Shown here: piece by piece, positions 1 through 4,829 of the stretch
How the letters are laid out: the number at the start of each line of letters is the position of its first letter
How positions within the stretch are numbered: position 1 is the first letter of the stretch
Position numbers and translations under genes: made by a program
The notes under the pieces: model-generated
What the model was told of the DNA's origin: nothing
Database searches by the model: none
Seen by the model: the letters and a program-made list of their open reading frames with translations, nothing else
Source: a bacterium
Lineage (GTDB): Bacteria > Patescibacteriota > Microgenomatia > Levybacterales > UBA12049
NCBI GenBank assembly: GCA_021820025.1
Contig: JAKAEF010000048.1
Location: 1-7,506 of the forward strand
DNA length: 7,506 nucleotides
Direction of reading: 5' to 3'

Positions 1-276
1 CTTTCTCATCATTATAGAGAAAAATGGGAATACCTAGAAACTGAATTTGCCAACGCGGAAGTAATAATAAATCAAGTTATTGCAAATTTACAGAATAATA
101 CCAATGAAAAAACAAATGCTCAAATGTATAAAGAAAAAGCAATTATTTTATTATCAGACGATTTACATGTACCTGAATTATTAAAAATTCTTGCTGACTC
201 CAGTACTCAATCGTTGTCTCAAACCCAAAAACAGGAAATAACAGAAGTTTTACAAATGCTTGGCTTTATTTTATAA
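1..276 (+). CDS. C-terminal part of an unrecognised helical protein (5' end outside window)
   Basis: The reading frame is open from base 1 to a TAA at 274-276 and gives the last 91 residues of a longer protein. The sequence is rich in Glu, Gln, Asn, Lys and Leu, has almost no Gly or Pro, contains no Cys, and should be mostly alpha-helical. A hydrophilic segment with QTQKQE precedes a short hydrophobic end, LQMLGFIL. I see no catalytic motif and recognise no family. An internal ATG at 124 is possible, but the upstream codons look equally coding, so a start before the window is more likely. The next gene begins 88 bases later and has its own possible promoter and strong ribosome binding site. 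Confidence 0.6.
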   Translation, partial: LSHHYREKWEYLETEFANAEVIINQVIANLQNNTNEKTNAQMYKEKAIILLSDDLHVPELLKILADSSTQSLSQTQKQEITEVLQMLGFIL

Positions 277-324
277 ATCTCCTCCAAAATTTTTTGCTCC
301 CTTTTAAGCTTACTTTCAGCAATT

Positions 325-333
325 TGTTATACA
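325..333 (+). promoter_or_regulatory. Possible extended -10 promoter element for the 365-856 gene
   Basis: TGTTATACA fits the extended -10 pattern TGnTAnnnT, with hexamer TATACA at 328-333. It predicts a transcription start near 340, leaving a leader of about 25 bases that holds the ribosome binding site. No convincing -35 box lies 16-18 bases upstream. The rest of the 277-364 gap shows no terminator: there are T-rich runs but no stem before them. Confidence 0.35.
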
Positions 334-346
334 GTACATTTTATAA

Positions 347-360
347 AGAAAGGAGGTGAT
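347..360 (+). promoter_or_regulatory. Very strong Shine-Dalgarno site that fixes the start at ATG 365
   Basis: AGAAAGGAGGTGAT matches the complement of the usual bacterial 16S rRNA 3' end (anti-SD CCTCC) over 14 consecutive bases. The GGAGG core at 352-356 lies 8 bases before ATG 365, an ideal spacing. The GTG at 356-358 is in the same frame but is part of this site, so it is not the start. No other gene start in the window has a comparable site. Confidence 0.85.
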
Positions 361-364
361 ATAC

Positions 365-856
365 ATGATTTCTAAAAAAATTCTTGTTCCGGTTTTCTCT
401 GTAGTAGTATCCGGAGCAATACTTCTTGGCGGAGGTTTTGTACTAGCTCATGCACAAACACCGAATACGCCTTTTTCAGGATTAGCACAGGCAATTGCCA
501 GTAAATTCAATTTAAATGAAGCTGACGTGCAAAGTGCTATTAGCTCATATAGACAACAACAAATGATAAACCGGCAAAAAATGAGGCTTGATAGGCTTGT
601 AAGCGAAGGCAAGATAACAAGCAGCCAGGAAAGTGCAATTTTGCAAGAGCTTGCAACAATAAAAAATCAATTTAATTCAAGCTCACTTAAGGGCATGACC
701 CAAACACAGAGGCAGCAGGCATTTCAAAACGAAAGGAATGTTATAACACAGTGGGCTCAATCTCAAAATCCTCCAATAAATCCAGCATATGTTTTCCCAT
801 TTGGAATGGGACATAAAGGAGGATGGAACAGAACACATCTCACACCTACACCATAA
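365..856 (+). CDS. Small secreted helical protein with LVxEGKIT motif
   Basis: A 163-residue exported protein of unknown function. A signal peptide covers residues 1-30 (KK charge, hydrophobic core at about 6-28, probable cleavage after AHA). Residues 38-62 form a helix with FNLNEADVQSAI, which looks like a small DNA- or peptide-binding-type helical repeat. Residues 74-100 hold RLDRLVSEGKITSSQ, very like the 'L..LV.EGKIT..QA..IL' repeats of small secreted Firmicutes proteins of the YckD/DUF2680 kind. Residues 110-135 are Gln-rich. The tail has a Gly, His and aromatic stretch (FGMGHKGGW) and ends in TPTP. There is no Cys and no visible enzyme motif. The protein may act in the envelope or bind metal or wall polymers, but nothing in the sequence proves it. 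The start at ATG 365 is set by the strong Shine-Dalgarno site; GTG 356 would lie inside that site. Confidence 0.8.
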   Translation: MISKKILVPVFSVVVSGAILLGGGFVLAHAQTPNTPFSGLAQAIASKFNLNEADVQSAISSYRQQQMINRQKMRLDRLVSEGKITSSQESAILQELATIKNQFNSSSLKGMTQTQRQQAFQNERNVITQWAQSQNPPINPAYVFPFGMGHKGGWNRTHLTPTP

Positions 857-875
857 AAGCTAAGAGTATGGTGTA
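847..875 (+). other. Hairpin overlapping the stop codon (first of a tandem pair)
   Basis: TACACCATA at 847-855 pairs perfectly with TATGGTGTA at 867-875, giving a 9-bp stem with an 11-base loop. The stem includes most of the TAA stop codon (854-856) of the secreted helical protein gene. No T-run follows. One base separates it from the next hairpin, so the two could stack coaxially. Confidence 0.55.
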
Positions 876-876
876 T

Positions 877-906
877 TGCGCTCTCAGGAGTACTACTGGG
901 AGCGCA
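877..906 (+). terminator. GC-rich hairpin, possible terminator lacking a T-tract
   Basis: TGCGCTCTCAG at 877-887 pairs with CTGGGAGCGCA at 896-906. The 11-bp stem has one G-T wobble and an 8-base loop. It is the most stable local structure in this AT-rich region and lies between two same-strand genes. The following bases, TTGACTGG, are not a T-tract, so it does not meet the usual intrinsic terminator rule. It could instead protect an mRNA 3' end or be part of a structured RNA. The loop holds the self-complementary hexamer AGTACT (889-894), which could allow loop-loop pairing. Confidence 0.5.
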
Positions 907-954
907 TTGACTGGATAAGCAGATTTCAAAGCAGAAAACTTTTAGCAAATACTT

Positions 955-960
955 TATAAT
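955..960 (+). promoter_or_regulatory. Consensus -10 box close upstream of the glycoside hydrolase gene
   Basis: A perfect TATAAT ends 10 bases before ATG 971, so transcription would start around 967 and leave only a few leader bases. No clear -35 box was found 16-18 bases upstream, and there is no Shine-Dalgarno site before the ATG. In AT-rich DNA a single TATAAT can occur by chance, but the same arrangement recurs at other genes in the window. Confidence 0.5.
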
Positions 961-970
961 AGAATTATCC

Positions 971-2125
971 ATGAAAAAATTGGTTGTTTTTTGTATTTCT
1001 CTGTTGTTTTTGGCCTTTTCAGCTACTCCTACATTTGCAATAGAAGATCCGACAAAGATTCCAAATAATAAAGTTGGAGTGCATATTCTATTTACCTCGG
1101 AACTACAACAAGCTGCAAAAATAATCAATTCTAATGGTGGTGACTGGGGCTATGTCACCATTCCAATTCAATCTGGAGACAAAGATATAAAAAAATGGCA
1201 AGCCTTTATGGATCAGGCAAAGCAATTGCATATTATTCCAATTATTCGGCTTGCGACAGAAGGTGATTATTTTAATACCAAAGTTTGGAGAAAACCAACA
1301 CCTGCAGATGTTTTAGATTTTGCTAACTTTTTAAATTCTCTCAACTGGCCTGTTAAAAATAGATATATAGAAGTGTATAACGAAGTTAATAGAGATGATG
1401 AATGGGGCGGCAGCGCAAATGCTTCGGAATATGCACAATTAGTAAGCTATGCCGTAACTGTTTTTAAATCTGAAAGTCCTGATTTCTTTATAATTTCTGC
1501 TGGTATGGATAATGCTTCTATTAATGGAAATGGAGCCATAAATGAATATACATTTTTTAATCAAATGAATCGGGCAGTTCCCGGAATTTTTAGTCAAATT
1601 GACGGGATTGGAAGTCATTCGTACCCAAATCCAGGGATTAGCCAGCCACCAACTGGTCAAACTGTAGAAAGTATTGCAAGCTTTAAATATGAAAGTAACC
1701 TTATTGACTCGCTTGCTAATAGACAATTACCAATTTTTATTACAGAGACAGGTTGGTCAAGAAATAGTCTTTCTGATAATACAATAGGAAGCTATTATGC
1801 AACTGCTTTTACATCTGTTTGGAATGATTCACGCATTATTGCAGTAACGCCGTTTATTTTAGAAGCAGGTGGTGGACCTTTTGAGCAATTTTCTCTTTTA
1901 ACACCAGGTGGCGCTGATACTCCTGTTTCTCTTGCAATAAAAAATTTATCAAAGCAAAAAGGAAAGCCAACAAATAATCCCAGTGTACTAGCAGCAGAAA
2001 CAACTCTCAAAGATGATTCATTACCTGTTAAGTGGTATGGCAAGTCAGATAAGCCTAATTACTCTGCTTTTGTCCTGCATATTACGAAAGTTTTAGGTAA
2101 ATATTTTCTTCATTTAAATTATTAG
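971..2125 (+). CDS. Secreted TIM-barrel glycoside hydrolase-like protein (clan GH-A type)
   Basis: A 384-residue exported protein, probably cleaving a polysaccharide outside the cell. The signal peptide is residues 1-23 (MKK, hydrophobic core, cleavage after TFA). Residues about 33-320 read as a (beta/alpha)8 barrel: GVHILF in the first strand, YVTIPI, PIIRLATEG, then YIEVYNEVN with an Asn137-Glu138 pair at the place of the clan GH-A acid/base, GIGSHSYPNP, and IFITETGWS with Glu259 at the place of the nucleophile. PFILEAGGGPFEQFSLL fits the last strand. Two glutamates after strands 4 and 7 are the clan signature, so catalysis by retention is likely; the substrate cannot be told. The 60-residue tail (about 325-384) is Lys- and Pro-rich with VLAAETT, then ends in an amphipathic stretch with no clear membrane segment. 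The gene has no Shine-Dalgarno site; TATAAT lies 10 bases upstream. It may belong to GH5, GH39 or an unassigned family. Confidence 0.75.
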   Translation: MKKLVVFCISLLFLAFSATPTFAIEDPTKIPNNKVGVHILFTSELQQAAKIINSNGGDWGYVTIPIQSGDKDIKKWQAFMDQAKQLHIIPIIRLATEGDYFNTKVWRKPTPADVLDFANFLNSLNWPVKNRYIEVYNEVNRDDEWGGSANASEYAQLVSYAVTVFKSESPDFFIISAGMDNASINGNGAINEYTFFNQMNRAVPGIFSQIDGIGSHSYPNPGISQPPTGQTVESIASFKYESNLIDSLANRQLPIFITETGWSRNSLSDNTIGSYYATAFTSVWNDSRIIAVTPFILEAGGGPFEQFSLLTPGGADTPVSLAIKNLSKQKGKPTNNPSVLAAETTLKDDSLPVKWYGKSDKPNYSAFVLHITKVLGKYFLHLNY

Positions 2126-2151
2126 CACTATCGCCTTTACTGTGCTACAAT
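2122..2151 (+). promoter_or_regulatory. Promoter TTAGCA-N18-TACAAT with extended -10
   Basis: The -35 candidate TTAGCA (2122-2127) and the -10 TACAAT (2146-2151) are 18 bases apart, and TG at 2143-2144 makes an extended -10 (TGCTACAAT). The predicted transcript starts near 2158. That excludes ATG 2150, which lies inside the -10 box, and leaves ATG 2165 with a leader of about 7 bases. The -35 begins inside the TAG stop region of the preceding gene. Confidence 0.55.
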
Positions 2152-2164
2152 GGCAGTAGTCTCT

Positions 2165-2668
2165 ATGGACAAGGAATACTTCCACTCTGGCAGTGGGAAA
2201 GCGACACTGGACGAAATTATTAAAACTATCAAAATCTTTCTTGAAGAAGACCCCCAAGCCAAATATAGTCTTGTTATAGGTACAGACTCTCACGAGAAGG
2301 ATGGATGCGATAGAAAATCATTTTCTATTAATTTGGTGACTGCGATAGTTGTATATAGAAAAGGATTTGGTGGTAAATATTTTTGGAGACGAAAAGAAGT
2401 AGCAAATATCCACACTCTCAGAGAAAAAATTTACGCTGAGACTCTTGAGTCATTAGACTTTGCCAGAAACTTTGTTCCCATGCTCAAAAAACAATTAAAC
2501 GGAACTTCTCCAGATTATGACCTTGAAATTCATGTAGATGTTGGTCAACATGGAGATACCCGCGAAATGATTAAAGAAGTGGTTGGAATGGTTACCGGTC
2601 ATGGTTTTGTAGCCAAAACAAAACCAGAATCTTATGCGGCATCTTACGTGGCAGATAAACATACATAA
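2165..2668 (+). CDS. YkuK/DUF458 family RNase H-like protein
   Basis: A 167-residue cytoplasmic protein of the YkuK (DUF458) family, which has an RNase H-like fold and no established role. The family signature is visible: FHSGSGKATLDEI near the N-terminus, then YSLVIGTDSH with Asp41 (numbered from ATG 2165), the acidic strand EIHVDVG with Asp125, and the end SYAASYVADKHT with Asp164. These acidic residues sit where RNase H-fold enzymes bind metal, so nuclease activity is plausible but unproven. The length is typical of the family. An in-frame ATG at 2150 would add MAVVS, but it lies inside a -10 box and family members normally begin just before the F-S-G segment, so ATG 2165 is preferred. There is no Shine-Dalgarno site. 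Both flanking genes encode envelope proteins with no obvious link. Confidence 0.8.
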   Translation: MDKEYFHSGSGKATLDEIIKTIKIFLEEDPQAKYSLVIGTDSHEKDGCDRKSFSINLVTAIVVYRKGFGGKYFWRRKEVANIHTLREKIYAETLESLDFARNFVPMLKKQLNGTSPDYDLEIHVDVGQHGDTREMIKEVVGMVTGHGFVAKTKPESYAASYVADKHT

Positions 2669-2691
2669 TCCTCTTGCAAAGAGAATCAGCA

Positions 2692-2697
2692 TATACT
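2692..2697 (+). promoter_or_regulatory. Weak candidate -10 box before the L,D-transpeptidase gene
   Basis: TATACT ends 13 bases before GTG 2711, the same distance as TACAAT from ATG 2165. There is no TG extension and no acceptable -35 box at 16-18 bases. GACAAT at 2703-2708 is a poorer alternative. No Shine-Dalgarno site precedes the GTG, and read-through from the gene ending at 2668 is equally possible. Confidence 0.25.
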
Positions 2698-2710
2698 ACG
2701 CTGACAATAG

Positions 2711-3436
2711 GTGAAAAAACAAAAGCATATTCATAAATCCACAGGTAAAAAACACAAAAAACATACTGCGGTATACTATTTGCGTATATACACGTTAGCT
2801 GCTGTTGTTGGAATTTTAGTTTTTGTTGCAGGAACAATTTTTGTAAAGCCTTCACCCTGCGCAAATGCAAAATCATGTACATCTGATTTAAAACAAAATA
2901 TTCAAAACAACGCCGTTGGTATGTTTGAAGGACATAAAGTAACTCCTCCTAAAATAGATCTAGCAAGTATTTCATCAGAAAATGTTTTGGGCGCAACAAC
3001 AAACCAAGGCGAAAAACATATTTACGTTGATCTTTCAACGCAAATATTATATGCCTATGAAGGCACTACAAAAGTTATGCAAACATACATTTCTTCAGGA
3101 AAATGGGGAAAAACTCCTGTTGGCAATTTTCATATCTGGGAAAAATTAATAGCAACACGAATGGCAGGAGGCGAAGGTGCAGATGCTTACGACTTACCTA
3201 ATGTTCCCTATGTTATGTATTTTTATAGTGACTTTGGACTGCATGGAGCATATTGGCATGATAATTTTGGACACCCAATGAGTCATGGTTGCGTTAATAT
3301 GAGGCAAATCGATGCAAAGGCATTATTTAATTGGGCAGATGGCCCTTCTGGGAAAACAAAGGGAACAGCGGTTTCTGTTTGCAATCATTTTACAGCACCA
3401 GACATGTGTGAACAGGATAATCCAATTAACCAATAA
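2711..3436 (+). CDS. Membrane-anchored L,D-transpeptidase (YkuD domain)
   Basis: A 241-residue protein that probably crosslinks peptidoglycan stem peptides or attaches proteins to them, acting outside the membrane. The first 22 residues are strongly basic (Lys and His), followed by one membrane helix at about 23-45, so it is a signal anchor with the catalytic domain outside. The YkuD domain spans about 102-225. KHIYVDLSTQILYAYEG is its first hairpin, SSGKWGKTPVGNF the KTPxG segment, and LHGAYWHDNFGHPMSHGCVNM the catalytic block, with His178, His192 and nucleophile Cys194 in the SHGC-N motif. Other cysteines lie at 50, 56, 224 and 233. Those at 50 and 56, just after the membrane helix, might form a disulfide. 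The linker holds VLGATT. The start is GTG 2711; no in-frame ATG fits better. The next gene follows after 2 bases, suggesting one transcript and coupled translation. Confidence 0.88.
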   Translation: MKKQKHIHKSTGKKHKKHTAVYYLRIYTLAAVVGILVFVAGTIFVKPSPCANAKSCTSDLKQNIQNNAVGMFEGHKVTPPKIDLASISSENVLGATTNQGEKHIYVDLSTQILYAYEGTTKVMQTYISSGKWGKTPVGNFHIWEKLIATRMAGGEGADAYDLPNVPYVMYFYSDFGLHGAYWHDNFGHPMSHGCVNMRQIDAKALFNWADGPSGKTKGTAVSVCNHFTAPDMCEQDNPINQ

Positions 3437-3438
3437 TT

Positions 3439-4095
3439 ATGGTAACAATACGACAACAAGTTGAATTAGAAACAATTTTTTTTATAACCCTTGCAGCTTT
3501 GGTGGGATTTTATTTTGTATTTAAAAATAATCAAAATTTTGAAAAACAATTTAGAGTTGCAACTCCTATATTGGCACAAAATAATGATACAAAAATTGTA
3601 TCTCCTGTTCCCTTAACTCCAAAAGTAGATGTTACTTCTCAATTTTCGCCAGATGGAAATAAAAAGTTAATTATGCAAACAACAACAAATAAAGATTCTT
3701 CAAAAACATATGAATTTTCTATTGCCGACATGCAAACAAATGTACAAAAGACCATTTTTACGCAAACAGTTGATTCTACTCTTACGTTTTCAATTCCCTT
3801 TAACACATTTTCTCCAGATGATAAGTACTTCTTTGTTGTTGAAAATAAGCCAGAAGAACAAGATTATATGGTATTTCAATCCTCAGGTGAAGCATTTGGT
3901 AATGGCCAAAATCTTTTGGATGCAACAAGTATTTTTACAGAAAAAATTTCTAGCTTTACAATTAACCAAATAACCGGATGGGCCTCTGAGACATTGCTTA
4001 TTGTAGAAACAAAGAAATCAGATGGAACGAATGGCCCTTCATATTGGCTGGATATTCCCAGTAAAGCAGTTATTCCTCTTGCTACTGAGTTCTAA
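3439..4095 (+). CDS. Membrane-anchored protein with TolB-like (PD40) motifs
   Basis: A 218-residue protein of unknown function. One membrane helix at about 11-28 (FFITLAALVGFYFVF) anchors it, and the remainder should be outside the cell. Residues 69-73 (FSPDG) and 124-130 (FSPDDKY) match the core of PD40/TolB-like beta-propeller repeats. YEFSIADM and SYWLDIPSKA look like matching outer strands. Only two or three blades fit into this length, too few for a closed propeller, so it may be a fragment, an oligomer unit or a different beta fold. ATG 3439 lies 2 bases after the stop of the L,D-transpeptidase gene, with no promoter-like box or Shine-Dalgarno site of its own, so it is probably translated by coupling. 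That context hints at a job with the transpeptidase at the cell wall. Confidence 0.7.
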   Translation: MVTIRQQVELETIFFITLAALVGFYFVFKNNQNFEKQFRVATPILAQNNDTKIVSPVPLTPKVDVTSQFSPDGNKKLIMQTTTNKDSSKTYEFSIADMQTNVQKTIFTQTVDSTLTFSIPFNTFSPDDKYFFVVENKPEEQDYMVFQSSGEAFGNGQNLLDATSIFTEKISSFTINQITGWASETLLIVETKKSDGTNGPSYWLDIPSKAVIPLATEF

Positions 4096-4112
4096 TAAAA
4101 ATTTACCTTCCA

Positions 4113-4121
4113 TGATAAAAT
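4113..4121 (+). promoter_or_regulatory. Extended -10 promoter giving a leaderless holA-like transcript
   Basis: TGATAAAAT fits TGnTAnnnT, with hexamer TAAAAT at 4116-4121. The usual 7-base step to the transcription start lands exactly on the A of ATG 4128. No -35 box is recognisable at 16-19 bases, which is tolerated for extended -10 promoters. No Shine-Dalgarno site is present. Confidence 0.5.
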
Positions 4122-4127
4122 AGCTCT

Positions 4128-4820
4128 ATGATTACTGTATTTCACGGAGAAAACACTACAGAAAGCAGGAAAGCATTTTTTGAAAGTAAACAAAAAAATC
4201 CAACTGCAGTCACCCTTGAAGGATCAACTGCAACTATTGCTCAACTCTCAGAAAAATTAGAAGGACAAGAGCTATTTGATGAAACAAAAATACTTTTTAT
4301 AGAAGAACTTATTTCTAAAAGAAAAAGTTCAAAAGATATAGAAATACTTACCAAGTTTATTGCAGAACATGAGAAGGACAATCAAATTTTTATTTGGGAA
4401 TCAAAGCAACTAACCCCAAAACAACTACATGTGTTTACGTCTGCAACAGTTAAAAAATTTGATTTACCAAAAGAAATTTTTGCATTTTTAGATTCTATTC
4501 TCCCCAATAATGCTACTAAGGCAATTGAGATGTTTCATAAAACATTGCAAACAGAAGAGGCTGAATTTGTATTTTTTATGATAGTTCGCCAAATTCGTCT
4601 CTTATTAAGTGTTTTAGAGCCAGGAGAGTCTGCAATTGATGAGGTTAAACGAGTAGCTCCCTGGCAAAGAGGAAAATTACAAAAACAAGCAAGTGCATTT
4701 GGAAAAGAAAAGTTATTAGAGCTGTTTGATGAACTCTTTATACTTGAGAAAGGGCTTAAAACGGGTAAAAATAGCCTCCAAATATCTCAGATGATTGATT
4801 TTCTGTTAGCAAGCCTTTAA
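4128..4820 (+). CDS. holA: DNA polymerase III delta subunit-like protein (short form)
   Basis: A 230-residue cytoplasmic protein resembling the delta subunit that opens the sliding clamp within the clamp loader. MITVFHGEN at the start and the SEKLEGQELFDETKILFIEE segment (residues about 41-60) correspond to the N-terminal HolA domain, where a 'sLF' loop contacts the clamp; QELFDE would be the counterpart. The C-terminal helical domain (about 130-230) is the best match: FFMIVRQIRLLLSVL, then the WQRGKLQKQA segment and LEKGLKTGKNSLQISQMIDFLLASL, close to the family's final 'D..iKtG......le.li..l'. Usual delta subunits have about 330-350 residues, so roughly 100 are missing from the middle and N-terminal part, as in short forms from reduced genomes. 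The start fits the extended -10 at 4113-4121. The next gene starts 9 bases after the stop. An unrelated helical protein is less likely. Confidence 0.7.
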   Translation: MITVFHGENTTESRKAFFESKQKNPTAVTLEGSTATIAQLSEKLEGQELFDETKILFIEELISKRKSSKDIEILTKFIAEHEKDNQIFIWESKQLTPKQLHVFTSATVKKFDLPKEIFAFLDSILPNNATKAIEMFHKTLQTEEAEFVFFMIVRQIRLLLSVLEPGESAIDEVKRVAPWQRGKLQKQASAFGKEKLLELFDELFILEKGLKTGKNSLQISQMIDFLLASL

Positions 4821-4823
4821 AAT
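4795..4823 (+). promoter_or_regulatory. Promoter TTGATT-N17-TAAAAT giving a leaderless mutase transcript
   Basis: TTGATT (4795-4800) and TAAAAT (4818-4823) are exactly 17 bases apart. The predicted transcription start, 7 bases after the -10, is 4830, the A of the mutase ATG. The promoter sits inside the last codons of the holA-like gene, and the -10 overlaps its stop codon, so the mutase can be transcribed separately despite the 9-base gap. No Shine-Dalgarno site precedes ATG 4830. Confidence 0.55.
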
Positions 4824-4829
4824 AACTGT

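Noticed and set aside
279..285. CTCCTCC as a possible sequestering partner of the strong Shine-Dalgarno site
   Set aside because: Only about five consecutive pairs can form, and it lies upstream of the best promoter candidate, so it would not be in the transcript.
641..656. Inverted repeat TTGCAAG-AG-CTTGCAA
   Set aside because: It lies within coding sequence for an ordinary helical segment (LQELAT), with only 7-bp arms and a 2-base centre, so it cannot be told from chance.
907..912. TTGACT, a near-consensus -35 box
   Set aside because: No -10 hexamer lies 16-18 bases downstream (the sequence there is AGCAGA-like), and TATAAT at 955 is far too distant.
763..1128. Minus-strand open frame spanning the hairpin pair and two plus-strand genes
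   Set aside because: It overlaps the well-supported secreted helical protein and hydrolase genes, has no family resemblance, and lies opposite their coding frames.
2671..2683. Small hairpin CTCTT-GCA-AAGAG
   Set aside because: A 5-bp stem with a 3-base loop and no T-tract is too weak to call a terminator.
2592..2882. Minus-strand open frame crossing the 2668-2711 gap
   Set aside because: It lies antisense to the conserved YkuK end and the transpeptidase N-terminus, with composition typical of a shadow frame rich in Cys, Phe and Tyr.
3710..3973. Plus-strand open frame inside the TolB-motif gene
   Set aside because: It is an out-of-frame shadow rich in Leu, Lys and Gln; the overlapping frame has a membrane anchor and FSPD motifs.
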